DNA from: Bacteroidota bacterium
GTDB taxonomy: Bacteria; Bacteroidota; Bacteroidia; J057; JAJTIE01
NCBI GenBank assembly: GCA_021300195.1
Contig: JAJTIE010000002.1
Span: forward strand, 1 to 64,000
Length of the DNA: 64,000 nt
Direction of reading: 5' to 3'
This document shows positions 1 to 7,842 of the stretch, piece after piece; positions within the stretch are counted from its first letter, which is position 1; each line of letters opens with the position of its first letter. The notes under the pieces were generated by a model. It had not been told where the DNA came from. It was given only the letters and a program-made list of their open reading frames with translations, and made no database searches. Made by a program: the position numbers and the translations under genes.

Positions 1-405
1 AAAGAGTGCGAGCCGATCCGGCTTTATTTTCACGGCCTTTGCGTATGCCGCGTTGCCAATGTACCGGTATAGTGGGTCGGCCCGCAGCACGATACCAATG
101 CGCGTACCCACTACTTTGCTTCCCATTCTAGGCCGATTTTTTGCGGCCTCTACCCAGATGCATTCTGTTGGCAGGGCGACATAAAGGCGTTCCTTGCCAC
201 TTAACTGGATCAGCCGATTCCGGTTCAGGAGCCGTACGAAAAGCTCGTAGGGAAACCGTTCCTGCATTGAGGGCTTTGGCGGCCTTGGCACAAGCGACGA
301 CGCATACACGGTTCCATCGAAATGGCCGAGTAGTTTTACGCCCCTCTTGGGTATGTGCAAATAGTCGTCAATGGGCGGGAAAACGGGTTTTTTTTTCTTT
401 TTCAT
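1..405 (-). CDS. hypothetical protein, N-terminal part (runs off the left edge)
   Basis: An open frame runs on the minus strand from an ATG at 405 to the window edge with no stop, giving the first 135 residues of a protein. The start MKKKKKPVFPPIDDY is strongly basic, without a hydrophobic stretch, so the product is probably cytoplasmic. The rest is a mix of charged and aliphatic residues with no motif I recognise. The frame has clean codon use and no competing frame of similar quality. The upstream flank (406-460) is AT-rich, as expected for a promoter. The family is unknown; I see no domain to name. Confidence 0.6.
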   Translation of the reverse strand, partial: MKKKKKPVFPPIDDYLHIPKRGVKLLGHFDGTVYASSLVPRPPKPSMQERFPYELFVRLLNRNRLIQLSGKERLYVALPTECIWVEAAKNRPRMGSKVVGTRIGIVLRADPLYRYIGNAAYAKAVKIKPDRLALF

Positions 406-898
406 GGATGTAAAGGATAAGAATTGAAGTAACTTGCTCAGAAGATATAGAAAATCTAAATATGTCGCCAGCCACCCCGGTTTGTCCTATAATTCACATT
501 ATGTTAAATATAGGGATTTTGAAAGTCGCCTACCCCTCCATGTGTCGCAGCGTACACACGTTACTTGCGGTGCTACAATCATCGCGCATATTCTCCATCC
601 GGTGTGGGCTGCTCTGCTAGCGAGCTGGATTCTGAGGGGTTCAATTTGAGTGCTGTGGTTATTATGTAAAATAGAAGTTCCGGTACAGCCTGCAATTCCC
701 CTGGATTCGCAGCAGGATCTCTGTCGGATGCCCTAAAACATCCGAAAACGTCTAATTATTTGTACGGTTTTGGACCCAATTGGCAGTTCTTTGGCCTCCT
801 GAAGGGTGCTTACGGCCGTTTACATCGGAAAAATATTATTCGGCACAGATTTAGCTACAAGAGGTGTAATACTGTATTCACACAAAGCTCAGATCGTC
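406..898. other. intergenic region with one short hairpin
   Basis: About 490 bases separate the minus-strand gene at the left edge from the plus-strand gene at 899, so this is a divergent promoter region. A 7-bp perfect stem (TCGGATG at 724-730 with CATCCGA at 739-745) has an 8-base loop and no T-run, so it is not a convincing terminator. A 71-codon open frame at 434-649 shows no family features or signal peptide and is probably spurious. No tRNA-like fold was seen. Confidence 0.5.
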
Positions 899-1351
899 AT
901 GAAAAAGTTATTTCCCCTATACGTACTTGGCAGCCTGCTCATAGTGGGTGGCCTTGCCCAGGCGCAGGTTACCTTTTACTACACCGAAACCTACTGCACA
1001 CCGCCGCCACCCCCGCCATGCCGCCCTACAGTGGTATACTACAGCCCGCCCCCGGTGTACTATAGCCCACCACCCTGCTGTGCCCATCCTCAGCAGGTGT
1101 ACCACCATGTGCATGAACAGCACAGCTACCATGCCCCACATGTGTATGGCAGGCCAAGCGGGTATGGCCATGTGCATAAGCAGGCCCAGCCCTACTCTGC
1201 TCCGGCACAGCCCCCTACCCCTGCCCGTCGTACGGTGCACTACACCACCACCCCCCCGGTGGGTAGCCCCGCTGGCACAGCCAGCCAGGCTCCGACTCCG
1301 GCACCTGGCAGGAATAATCAGCGCACGGTGGCTGTGGCACGTACGCGCTAG
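899..1351 (+). CDS. exported Pro/Tyr/His-rich low-complexity protein
   Basis: This encodes 150 residues. The ATG at 899 is chosen because it opens directly into a signal peptide (MKKLFPLYVLGSLLIVGGLAQAQ, residues 1-23); the frame is open 31 codons further upstream but without signal-peptide character. The mature part is low complexity: a Pro tract, then YYSPPP repeats resembling plant extensin motifs, a Cys pair, then a His-rich stretch (nine His in about 35 residues, roughly residues 60-95) and an Ala/Pro/Thr-rich tail. Four Cys and about ten His suggest possible metal binding or cross-linking, but that is inference. No enzymatic domain is visible. It is probably a periplasmic or surface structural protein. 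A good terminator follows at 1381. Confidence 0.7.
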   Translation: MKKLFPLYVLGSLLIVGGLAQAQVTFYYTETYCTPPPPPPCRPTVVYYSPPPVYYSPPPCCAHPQQVYHHVHEQHSYHAPHVYGRPSGYGHVHKQAQPYSAPAQPPTPARRTVHYTTTPPVGSPAGTASQAPTPAPGRNNQRTVAVARTR

Positions 1352-1380
1352 GTTTCCATTCCCTCCTATCCGCTCATCTA

Positions 1381-1412
1381 GCCCGCTGCCATACAGGCAG
1401 GGGGCTTTTTTT
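1381..1412 (+). terminator. rho-independent terminator
   Basis: A 10-bp stem (1381-1390 with 1396-1405, one mismatch) has a 5-base loop and is followed by seven T (1406-1412). It sits 29 bases after the stop of the Pro/Tyr/His-rich protein gene. Confidence 0.8.
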
Positions 1413-1580
1413 GCGCTATGGTGGCGCATATCCGGCCCAGGTTGTTGTAGACCTGGGGTGGTCGGAATTGGGTTCACTTCCAGAAGCGCCCCTCCCCTAC
1501 CGAGCAATCAGTTCGCGCACGAAAATTGACCGTTCATACATATTCCGCAGGAGTAGGAACTAAACGGAAAGAGCTTTTCT

Positions 1581-1588
1581 TAGATTTG
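1581..1588 (+). promoter_or_regulatory. candidate Bacteroidota -7 box
   Basis: TAGATTTG matches TAnnTTTG exactly. It lies 83 bases before the ATG at 1672. No TTTG is present at the consensus -33 spacing, so support is moderate. Confidence 0.35.
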
Positions 1589-1671
1589 AATTCATGAAAG
1601 CAAACGAGGCAAAAAATTATTTTTTCTTTATAAATCAGTGAGCTTAATTTGGTTTTCACAAAACTGGTAGC

Positions 1672-3135
1672 ATGCCGAGCATCATTTACAGTATCTTTCC
1701 CTTGCTTTTTTTGTTGGTTTCGTTGGTTTACGCACAGCCTGCGTGGGTGGATAGCGGAGCACCCATAGGCGATAGCAGCGTGTATGTTTATTCTGCATCG
1801 TGGGCCGGTGTAGAATTGAACATGCGCTATGGCACCACAAACCAGGACACCATCCGGGTGTATGGCTTGGGCGGTGCCGGTCTTACGGGTTTTCATGTAT
1901 ACCGCGTTAACGCTGCGCCCAACTATACTGCCGGGTTGCCCGGTGGCAGCATACGAAACGATGTATACTGGGGGGTCTTCCCGGTGGGGAATACGGCCGC
2001 TACATACAGTGCTACCATCCATTATGGTACCAATAGCAATTTATCGACCTATAATGAGCCCTGTATCTATGTGTACAATCGCGACGCAAACGACGTAACC
2101 AGCTGGGCGCAACTGGGGGGCACGCGCGACATGCCTGCCAACAACATAGGCTTTGACCACAGTGGGCGGGAGGAGTTTATACTGGACAATCTGCCGAAGG
2201 TGACCAAGCCCGACCTGGGCGCAGACGACACCGTATGTAATTCCAAGATACTGACCATATCTCCCGTAGTAAGTGGGGTTAATTATAACTGGTATATGGG
2301 CAGTGGTACCACGCCAGTTGCCACCGGGCCTAGCTATACCGTTACCACTACGGGTACCTACCGCCTGGAGGCCAGTAACGACTGTAGTGTGGGCCGCGAT
2401 ACCATTTTTGTACGTGTAGAGACCGGGCCGCCTGCTAAGCCCAACCTGGGTGCAGACGACACTGTGTGTGTGTCAAAAGTATTTAGTGTGCCCGCAGCAG
2501 CGGGTGTAGCCTACCGGTGGTTCCGTGGCAGTACCGAGGTGGGAAGTGGACCTACTTACACGGCTACCGTGGGTGGTACCTACCGCCTGGAGGCTACCAA
2601 TGCCTGCGGCACCGTGAGCGATGCCATACTGCTGGGTATAGATACTGCACCACCTGCCCCCTTTAGCGTGGGGCCCGATGCAGCCATCTGTGCAGGTGGC
2701 TCTGGCTGGGCCCTGGGCGTAACTGCCGTGTCGGGGGTTAACTACCAGTGGTTCCGCGGCAGTACACCAGTGGGAAGTGGACCTACTTACACGGCTACCG
2801 TGGGTGGTACCTACCGCCTGGAGGCTACCAATGCCTGCGGCACCGTGAGCGACGAAATGGTACTACGGGTAGAGAGCGGTTTGCCCCCCACCCCCACGCT
2901 AGACTTGGATGGTACTTTGTGCGATGGCCAGCCCCGTACCCTAAGTGTGACCGAGGTGGCGGGCGTGGACTACGTGTGGTATCGAAATAGCACGGAGGTA
3001 GGCACGGGGCCCACCTACGCCACTACCTTGGGGGGGTACCTACCGCCTGGAGGCTACCAATGCCTGTGGCACGGTGAGCGCCGTGGTCATCCTGCAAGAT
3101 GCTGCCAAGCCAGCCGTGCCCAACCTGGGGCCTGA
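1672..3135 (+). CDS. Ig-like repeat surface protein, 5' part (frameshifted)
   Basis: The product starts with a signal peptide (MPSIIYSIFPLLFLLVSLVYAQ). An N-terminal region of about 170 residues follows, and then several tandem beta-sandwich repeats of 70-80 residues. Each repeat carries the pattern C-x(n)-YxW(Y/F)-x(n)-TYRLEA(T/S)NxCGTVS, an Ig-like or PKD-like adhesin repeat with a conserved Cys pair. The frame is lost in a G7 run at 3030-3036 (codon 453); the last 30 or so residues before the stop at 3135 are out of frame. Removing one G restores the TYRLEATNACGTVS motif and joins this frame to the part ending at 3844, so the original gene spans 1672-3844. It is a secreted surface protein, probably an adhesin or matrix component, but its ligand is unknown. 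Confidence 0.8.
   Translation: MPSIIYSIFPLLFLLVSLVYAQPAWVDSGAPIGDSSVYVYSASWAGVELNMRYGTTNQDTIRVYGLGGAGLTGFHVYRVNAAPNYTAGLPGGSIRNDVYWGVFPVGNTAATYSATIHYGTNSNLSTYNEPCIYVYNRDANDVTSWAQLGGTRDMPANNIGFDHSGREEFILDNLPKVTKPDLGADDTVCNSKILTISPVVSGVNYNWYMGSGTTPVATGPSYTVTTTGTYRLEASNDCSVGRDTIFVRVETGPPAKPNLGADDTVCVSKVFSVPAAAGVAYRWFRGSTEVGSGPTYTATVGGTYRLEATNACGTVSDAILLGIDTAPPAPFSVGPDAAICAGGSGWALGVTAVSGVNYQWFRGSTPVGSGPTYTATVGGTYRLEATNACGTVSDEMVLRVESGLPPTPTLDLDGTLCDGQPRTLSVTEVAGVDYVWYRNSTEVGTGPTYATTLGGYLPPGGYQCLWHGERRGHPARCCQASRAQPGA
2539..2852 (+). repeat. 83-bp perfect direct repeat inside the Ig-repeat gene
   Basis: Bases 2539-2621 and 2770-2852 are identical over 83 positions. The offset is 231 bases, exactly 77 codons, so recombination between the copies would add or remove one complete Ig-like module without changing frame. 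A shorter identical core of about 32 bases recurs near 3036-3067. Confidence 0.85.
3030..3036 (+). repeat. G7 homopolymer at the frameshift point
   Basis: Seven consecutive G lie where the sister repeats read GTGGGTGGTACC. Six G would keep the frame open through to 3844, whereas seven shift it. This may be a slipped-strand phase-variation tract or a base-calling error. Confidence 0.75.
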
Positions 3136-3844
3136 TGGCGCTATATGCACAGGCAATAACTGCACCCTCAGTGTAAGTCCGGTATCCGCCGGGGTTAGCT
3201 ACCGCTGGTACCTGGATGGACAGGAGATAGCCACGGGGCCCCTCTATACCGCCAATCTACCGGGTACCTACCGCCTGGATGCCACCAATGTATGCGGAAC
3301 AGTGAGTGATGAAGTGAACCTGACGGATGCTGACATACCATTGCCCGAGTTTCGACTGCCCCAAACGCCGGCTGGGTGCACCCTGATCAATACGAGGCTG
3401 TGTGCACCACTCGAAGCAGGCATCACCTACAACTGGCAGAATACCGCCGGACAAGTGCTAAGCAGTGCCATCTGCTTTACCCCCACGGTGGCCGGTAGCT
3501 ACCGGCTGGAGGTACGCAACGCCTGCGGCACAAGTCTGCGCACTGAGTTTGATGTGGAAGAGGGGGCTGCCAACGTAAACCCCGGCCTGTGGGGGAACGC
3601 CTTTTCGCCCAACAGCGACGGCCTGCACGACACATACCCCCCGAGCGACCTGAATCCCCTGGCTCCCTACGTTCTGGCTATCTACAACCGATGGGGCCAG
3701 CGCGTGTACGAAGGCAGCCGTCCCTGGGACGGGCGCTATGAGGGTACGGATGCCCCCGAGGGTGCCTATGTGGTGGTGATAACCTGGCCCGACTGCACAG
3801 GCCGTACCCAGAAGCGGACATCTACCGTAATGGTGATACGATAG
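3074..3844 (+). CDS. Ig-like repeat surface protein, 3' part with T9SS type B C-terminal domain
   Basis: This frame is open from 3035; a GTG at 3074 is the first formal start, but the natural N-terminus is the upstream frame starting at 1672. It contains the end of one repeat, two further Ig-like repeats (CxxxNxxCTLS..YRWY..GTYRLDATNVCGT, then a divergent copy), and a C-terminal domain of about 90 residues beginning near NAFSPNSDGLHDTY and containing YNRWGQRVYE and WDGRYEG. That is the gliding-motility-associated CHU_C domain (T9SS type B sorting signal), which directs secretion across the outer membrane and attachment by the T9SS. The protein is therefore a probable T9SS cargo whose export depends on the frameshift being corrected or switched. 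Confidence 0.8.
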   Translation: MSAVVILQDAAKPAVPNLGPDGAICTGNNCTLSVSPVSAGVSYRWYLDGQEIATGPLYTANLPGTYRLDATNVCGTVSDEVNLTDADIPLPEFRLPQTPAGCTLINTRLCAPLEAGITYNWQNTAGQVLSSAICFTPTVAGSYRLEVRNACGTSLRTEFDVEEGAANVNPGLWGNAFSPNSDGLHDTYPPSDLNPLAPYVLAIYNRWGQRVYEGSRPWDGRYEGTDAPEGAYVVVITWPDCTGRTQKRTSTVMVIR

Positions 3845-4177
3845 GCGCAGGCGATTGCTTTAAGAGTCCCCGGGGAGCGCCCGGCTCCACATAGGCCCAT
3901 GCGTTTGTGAGGCACGGGCACGACCCTGTTCCGGGGGTGGGGCCCAGGCATCAGGCTATTCCCCGCTACGGGACTCGCAGCAGTTACCGAAAAGGGAAAC
4001 CGGATGCCCTGTTCCCCAGGGTGCGGCTGGCGGAATGGGAACGGATAGCCAGCATCCAGGGCAGCAATTTTTTCCCCAGCCTTCACCCACCGAGAATACG
4101 CTTGGCTTGGCCCCCCTCATGCTCTCCATCCAGTCCCTATATGTATATGTAGGCCGAGCCCTGCTACGACGCTGTGC
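3845..4177. other. convergent intergenic region
   Basis: About 330 bases lie between the 3' ends of two convergent genes. A 10-bp palindrome (TCCCCGGGGA) lies near 3868 and some short imperfect repeats are present, but no stem followed by a T-run in either direction. Small open frames here lack protein-like composition. I see nothing else to name. Confidence 0.4.
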
Positions 4178-4690
4178 CTAGCGCCGCCAGGTTTTGGAGA
4201 AAGAGGCATTGAGCGGCTTGGACATAAAGGTTGTCCAACCGTTGTGCGTAAGGATGTTCGCATCCAGGATAAGCTGTACCTGTAGGCCGTCCCAGGTATA
4301 GTACTGCTCAAACCCTGGCTGAACAGGCTCTCCGTAATAGAGCTTGAGCAGCTCCAGCAGTCGGTCCGTATTCTGTACCCCCTCGGTACGCAGGCGGATA
4401 CTGTGTAAGCGGTCTTCCCAGAAGAGGTACTCCACCGCCCCGAACTGAACGCCCGCGTAGTACAGGCTGGCCCCGGGCCGTGTATAGCGGGCCTTCCGCT
4501 CATAGTCATTGGGTGCACGCACCAGGCCCGGCAGGCTATCCAGGGGGGTGCCCAGGCGTATATCCATAAAGCCATACTCCTCATCCAGGATGGGATAGCG
4601 CGATTCGGGCTGCTGGGCCTGTACCGCAGGAAGGACGCACAGCAGCATCAGCCCCGCAAGAGTCGATGCCCGATGGCGCAGTGCGTACAT
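4178..4690 (-). CDS. small exported hypothetical protein
   Basis: This encodes 170 residues. The ATG at 4690 gives a short basic segment and a hydrophobic core ending in AVQAQ, a typical signal peptide; the start lies inside the last 43 bases of the upstream gene, in another frame. The mature domain of about 145 residues has the pattern YGFMDIRLGTPLDSLPGL near its start, a central GAVEYLFWEDRLHSIRL and a C-terminal NGWTTFMSKPL. The alternating hydrophobic pattern looks like a small periplasmic alpha/beta fold. I do not recognise the family. Its overlap with the DUF2851 gene suggests translational coupling. Confidence 0.65.
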   Translation of the reverse strand: MYALRHRASTLAGLMLLCVLPAVQAQQPESRYPILDEEYGFMDIRLGTPLDSLPGLVRAPNDYERKARYTRPGASLYYAGVQFGAVEYLFWEDRLHSIRLRTEGVQNTDRLLELLKLYYGEPVQPGFEQYYTWDGLQVQLILDANILTHNGWTTFMSKPLNASFSKTWRR

Positions 4691-5952
4691 TTTTTTTCGG
4701 TGCAGTAGCATGTGTATAAATGGTATAACGCCTGGCTGTCGAATGCATTGCGGTGCGCAAAGCCCTCCGCAGCCATGGCAGTGGTAATGTGGTTGTTCTC
4801 CCTGGGGATAGCCTCCAGCAAAGACTGTGCCGCCTCCACTTGCTCGGGCTTCCCCGTCTGCTGATCGTACAAGATGCGAAAAGGAATCAACGCGTTGATT
4901 TGCAGGCTGTGCAGGGTGGCAGTACCCAGCACCTTGGGCTTGGGCTGCTCGGCCGTGCTGGCCTCGCCCAAGCGGTAGTGGGTATCCCAATAGCCAGAGG
5001 CTACGATGGGTGTGTGCAGGCAGGCCGCATCCTCTATCAGCGGAAACAGATTGGGCAGGCGGTGCAAGAGTGCGGCCAGCTGGGCCAGGCGCAGGCTAGG
5101 GAAGTGGCTGGGCCGCATCCGGTGCATCTGCCAGTGTAGGGGCGGGCCGGGTGGCAGGCGGTGCTTCTGGCGCAGAAACTGCCACTCTGTATGCAGCCGG
5201 GCCATATAGGCGTCGTCTGGATGATGGGCCAGCATACCGGCCGCCCCCAGCAGCAAGGCCTCGAGTTGAAACAGGTCTGTACGATACCGCTTTACCAGCG
5301 AGATGGGCATTGCCATAGACAGCTGCTCAAAGGGCTGCTGGTTTTGTGGGCTGCCCAATGCGCGGCACAGCACCATCCACAGCAGCTGCTCCCAGTCGCC
5401 CTGGGCCTGGGCTAGCCAGGGCCTCAGGGCATCGGCCTTCTGCTGCAGGCGCTCCCAGCCCATACGCGCCAGCCAGCCAGCCTGTATCAGGCCAGGCACC
5501 CGGGCCACCTGGCCCGAGCACGGAATAAAGCTCTGTGCCAGCATCAGGTGCTCATAGCTTAGCAGCTGCTGCCGTATGCGTGGGCCTAGCTCCAGCTCCG
5601 GTATACAGGTGCCATCGGCCCGCTGCACCGGCCTGCCCGTGCTGTGCAGCACTACATGCAGGATGGTACTATTGTAGGCCGTATCCTGGTGGTGGCCGTG
5701 CCGATACCAGTGGTCGGTAGTGGTGTGCAGCTCTATTGCCCCATACCAGTCCAGGCCACCCAGTAGTATGTGTGCCTCGCCAAAGTCCGGACCCTGGTTT
5801 GTGTTCAGCTTACCCGGTGCCAGTATGGCCAGCTCCTGGCCATCTGTGGTCTGCAGCCCCTGTGCGTCAAAGCTTAGCGTCTGCCACACATAGTGCATTA
5901 GCCGCTCCGGGGCGGCGCCCTGCATGGCAGCAATATCTGAGGGGAGCGACAT
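4648..5952 (-). CDS. DUF2851 family protein
   Basis: This encodes 434 residues from the ATG at 5952 (MSLPSDIAAMQ); the frame is open 23 codons further upstream, but the family begins near this Met. Recognisable DUF2851 features are an N-terminal LMHYVWQ, GKLNTNQGPDFGEAHI, and IELHTTTDHWYRHGHHQDTAYN, the last resembling a catalytic or metal-binding site with several His. The C-terminus carries a Cys cluster (CYCTEKKCTHCAIG). The biochemical role of the family is unknown; it is widespread and mostly confined to Bacteroidota. It follows the bifunctional nuclease gene by 152 bases on the same strand and overlaps the downstream exported-protein gene. Confidence 0.85.
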   Translation of the reverse strand: MSLPSDIAAMQGAAPERLMHYVWQTLSFDAQGLQTTDGQELAILAPGKLNTNQGPDFGEAHILLGGLDWYGAIELHTTTDHWYRHGHHQDTAYNSTILHVVLHSTGRPVQRADGTCIPELELGPRIRQQLLSYEHLMLAQSFIPCSGQVARVPGLIQAGWLARMGWERLQQKADALRPWLAQAQGDWEQLLWMVLCRALGSPQNQQPFEQLSMAMPISLVKRYRTDLFQLEALLLGAAGMLAHHPDDAYMARLHTEWQFLRQKHRLPPGPPLHWQMHRMRPSHFPSLRLAQLAALLHRLPNLFPLIEDAACLHTPIVASGYWDTHYRLGEASTAEQPKPKVLGTATLHSLQINALIPFRILYDQQTGKPEQVEAAQSLLEAIPRENNHITTAMAAEGFAHRNAFDSQALYHLYTCYCTEKKCTHCAIGHRLLRG

Positions 5953-6104
5953 AGTGCGGGGCTTTGTGCAGGTAAGATAAGGCCGGGGGCCGCGCTTGTC
6001 AATCTTAGCTCGTGCTTGCACTTACCCTATACACGGTGTAGCAGGCCGCACTGGTGCATGTGGCTGCGTGCACTAGCCCATTCTCTGTGCTTGTGGCTAT
6101 GGTA

Positions 6105-6725
6105 CTACTTGCCGCCCCGCTCCAGCTTTCCTATCTCATCGCGCAGGCGGGCCGCCAGCTCATAGTCTTCGCGGTTCAGGGCCTCCTCCAGCTTGTTCTT
6201 CAGGGCAACAAGGCGCTCATCGGGCTCCGAGCTGCCCGCCGGCTCGCTGCTGCGGGTGCTCTCTGCCAGCAGTTCCTCTACGTCTTCGTCAGACAGTTCT
6301 CCCTCCTCAGCTTCCTCATTCACCACAATCCCCGCCTCATCCAGGATGAACTCGTGCGTAAAGATGGGAGCCTTGTAGCGCACGGCTACGGCTACGGCAT
6401 CGCTGGGCCGTGCATCTATCTCATGCACCTCATTGCCAATGTGCATGATGAGCTTGCTGTAAAACACGCCCTCCTTCAGGTCGGAAATAATGACCTCTTT
6501 CAGCTCGATGTGGAAGCTGCGGGCAATGCTGAGGATGAGGTCGTGCGTCATGGGCCGGTTGGTCTTGATGCTCTCTATCTCGAGGGCTATGGCCTGGGCC
6601 TCAAAGCCTCCGATAATGATAGGCAGGCGCCGTTTCCCCTCCTGCTCGCCCAGTACCAGGGCAAAGCTGCCTATTTGGCTCTGGCTGCTGCTAAGCCCCA
6701 GGATGTCCAAGCGTATTTTCTCCAC
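6105..6725 (-). CDS. bifunctional nuclease family protein with C-terminal UVR-like motif
   Basis: This encodes 206 residues. Residues 1-135 match the bifunctional nuclease (BFN, DUF151) domain: LPIIIGGFEAQAIALE, TNRPMTHDL and the conserved EIDARPSDAVAVAVR. After an acidic linker the last 40 or so residues (LKNKLEEALNREDYELAARLRDEIGKL) form a UvrB/UvrC-interaction (UVR) motif, a pairing common in this family. In plants BFN domains have DNase/RNase activity; the bacterial function is poorly defined and may relate to DNA repair or RNA turnover. It is the third gene of an apparent etfB-etfA-BFN run, 68 bases after etfA. Confidence 0.88.
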   Translation of the reverse strand: MEKIRLDILGLSSSQSQIGSFALVLGEQEGKRRLPIIIGGFEAQAIALEIESIKTNRPMTHDLILSIARSFHIELKEVIISDLKEGVFYSKLIMHIGNEVHEIDARPSDAVAVAVRYKAPIFTHEFILDEAGIVVNEEAEEGELSDEDVEELLAESTRSSEPAGSSEPDERLVALKNKLEEALNREDYELAARLRDEIGKLERGGK

Positions 6726-6793
6726 GCGTAATGAGCTGATTCGAATTTATCCGTTTCTGTCGCAAAAAGTCGTGTTGTGCGCCCAAAAACCCG

Positions 6794-7765
6794 TCAGGCT
6801 TTTGCTGCTTTCACGGCGGCTATTAGCTTGGGCACTACCTCAAAGGCATCTCCCACAATACCAAAATCGGCTGCCTTAAAGAATGGAGCCTCCGCGTCCT
6901 TGTTTATCACCACAATGGTCTTGCTGGCGCTAATGCCTGCCAGGTGCTGGATAGCCCCGCTAATGCCTACGGCAATGTACAGGTTGGGGGCTATCTGTAT
7001 GCCGGTTTGCCCCACGTGCTCGTGGTGGGGGCGCCAGCCTATGTCGGCCACGGGCTTGCTGCTGGCGGTGGCAGCACCCAGTAGCTCGGCCAGCTGCTCG
7101 ATCATGCCCCAGTTTTCCGGCCCCTTCAGGCCGCGGCCGGCAGACACCACGATCTCCGCCTCGGTCAGGCTGATCTTGTCGCTCGCCTTGTGGATCTGCT
7201 TGCTCTGCAGGACAAAGTCCTTTTCATCGGGTGTGTAGGCAAAGGCCTCCAGGCTTGCGTTCCCGCTCACCTCTTTGGGCATATAGCTATTGGCCTTTAC
7301 GGTTACTACCACCCTACCCTTGGCGGTGCCCAGGGTCTGTATTCCCTTGGTGCTGTATACGGATCGCTTGGCACGGTAGCCGGCTTCGTATTTTTCCAGC
7401 AGGGTATGCACACCGCTGAAAAGGGCTGCGTCTAGCCTGATGGCCAGGCGGCTGGCCATAGGGCGTGTGTTGTAAGTTTGACCCAGAACAACAAACTGAG
7501 CCTGGACCGCCTGGGCGGCTGCGGCCAGTGCGCGGCTATGGGCTGCCTCGTGAAAGGTATTCAGCTTGGCATCGGTAATGCGCAGCACCTTGCCTACGCC
7601 ATAGGTGCCCAGCCTACTCAGCTCGGCATCATCGGCCTGGCCTATGTGCACGGCCACCAGGGGCAGGCCGTGGGCCTGGGCCAGATCGTAGCCGTATGTA
7701 GCGGCCTCCAGGGTACTCTTGCGGAGCTTTCCGCCGGATAGTTCGGTATAGATAACTACTGCCAT
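6794..7765 (-). CDS. etfA: electron transfer flavoprotein subunit alpha
   Basis: This encodes 323 residues, normal for EtfA. The N-terminal half has the alpha/beta EtfA fold (VVIYTELSGGKLRK), and the C-terminal FAD-binding domain contains SAGRGLKGPENW, PHHEHVGQTG, and SGAIQHLAGISASKTIVVIN followed by DAEAPFFKAADFGIVGD, all family hallmarks. With EtfB it forms a soluble heterodimer carrying FAD and AMP that takes electrons from acyl-CoA dehydrogenases and passes them to the respiratory chain through ETF:quinone oxidoreductase. It follows etfB by 77 bases and is presumably cotranscribed with it. Confidence 0.96.
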   Translation of the reverse strand: MAVVIYTELSGGKLRKSTLEAATYGYDLAQAHGLPLVAVHIGQADDAELSRLGTYGVGKVLRITDAKLNTFHEAAHSRALAAAAQAVQAQFVVLGQTYNTRPMASRLAIRLDAALFSGVHTLLEKYEAGYRAKRSVYSTKGIQTLGTAKGRVVVTVKANSYMPKEVSGNASLEAFAYTPDEKDFVLQSKQIHKASDKISLTEAEIVVSAGRGLKGPENWGMIEQLAELLGAATASSKPVADIGWRPHHEHVGQTGIQIAPNLYIAVGISGAIQHLAGISASKTIVVINKDAEAPFFKAADFGIVGDAFEVVPKLIAAVKAAKA

Positions 7766-7842
7766 GGGTCTTGTGTATTTGGGAGAGGGGGGGGTGTGGG
7801 CCCCGCTTGCAAATTTTGGAAGCTTGAGAAATAGAAAAAACT

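Larger units (their letters stand above)
1352..1671. other. intergenic region with terminator and AT-rich leader
   Basis: The first part holds the terminator at 1381-1412. The second half (about 1540-1671) becomes clearly AT-rich and contains a perfect TAGATTTG box at 1581-1588, a candidate -7 element for the surface-protein gene starting at 1672. The run from 1413 to 1540 shows nothing I can name. Confidence 0.5.

Noticed and set aside
434-649. 71-codon plus-strand frame in the first intergenic gap
   Set aside because: No promoter, no family features and mixed composition; it sits in a probable divergent promoter region.
724-745. 7-bp hairpin in the first gap as a terminator
   Set aside because: There is no T-run on either side, and no gene ends nearby in the right direction.
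917-1529. Long open frames on both strands overlapping the Pro/Tyr/His-rich gene (minus 917-1507, plus 948-1529)
   Set aside because: They arise from the GC-rich, repetitive coding sequence and have no signal peptide or domain; the frame from 899 has a clear signal peptide and a terminator placed correctly behind it.
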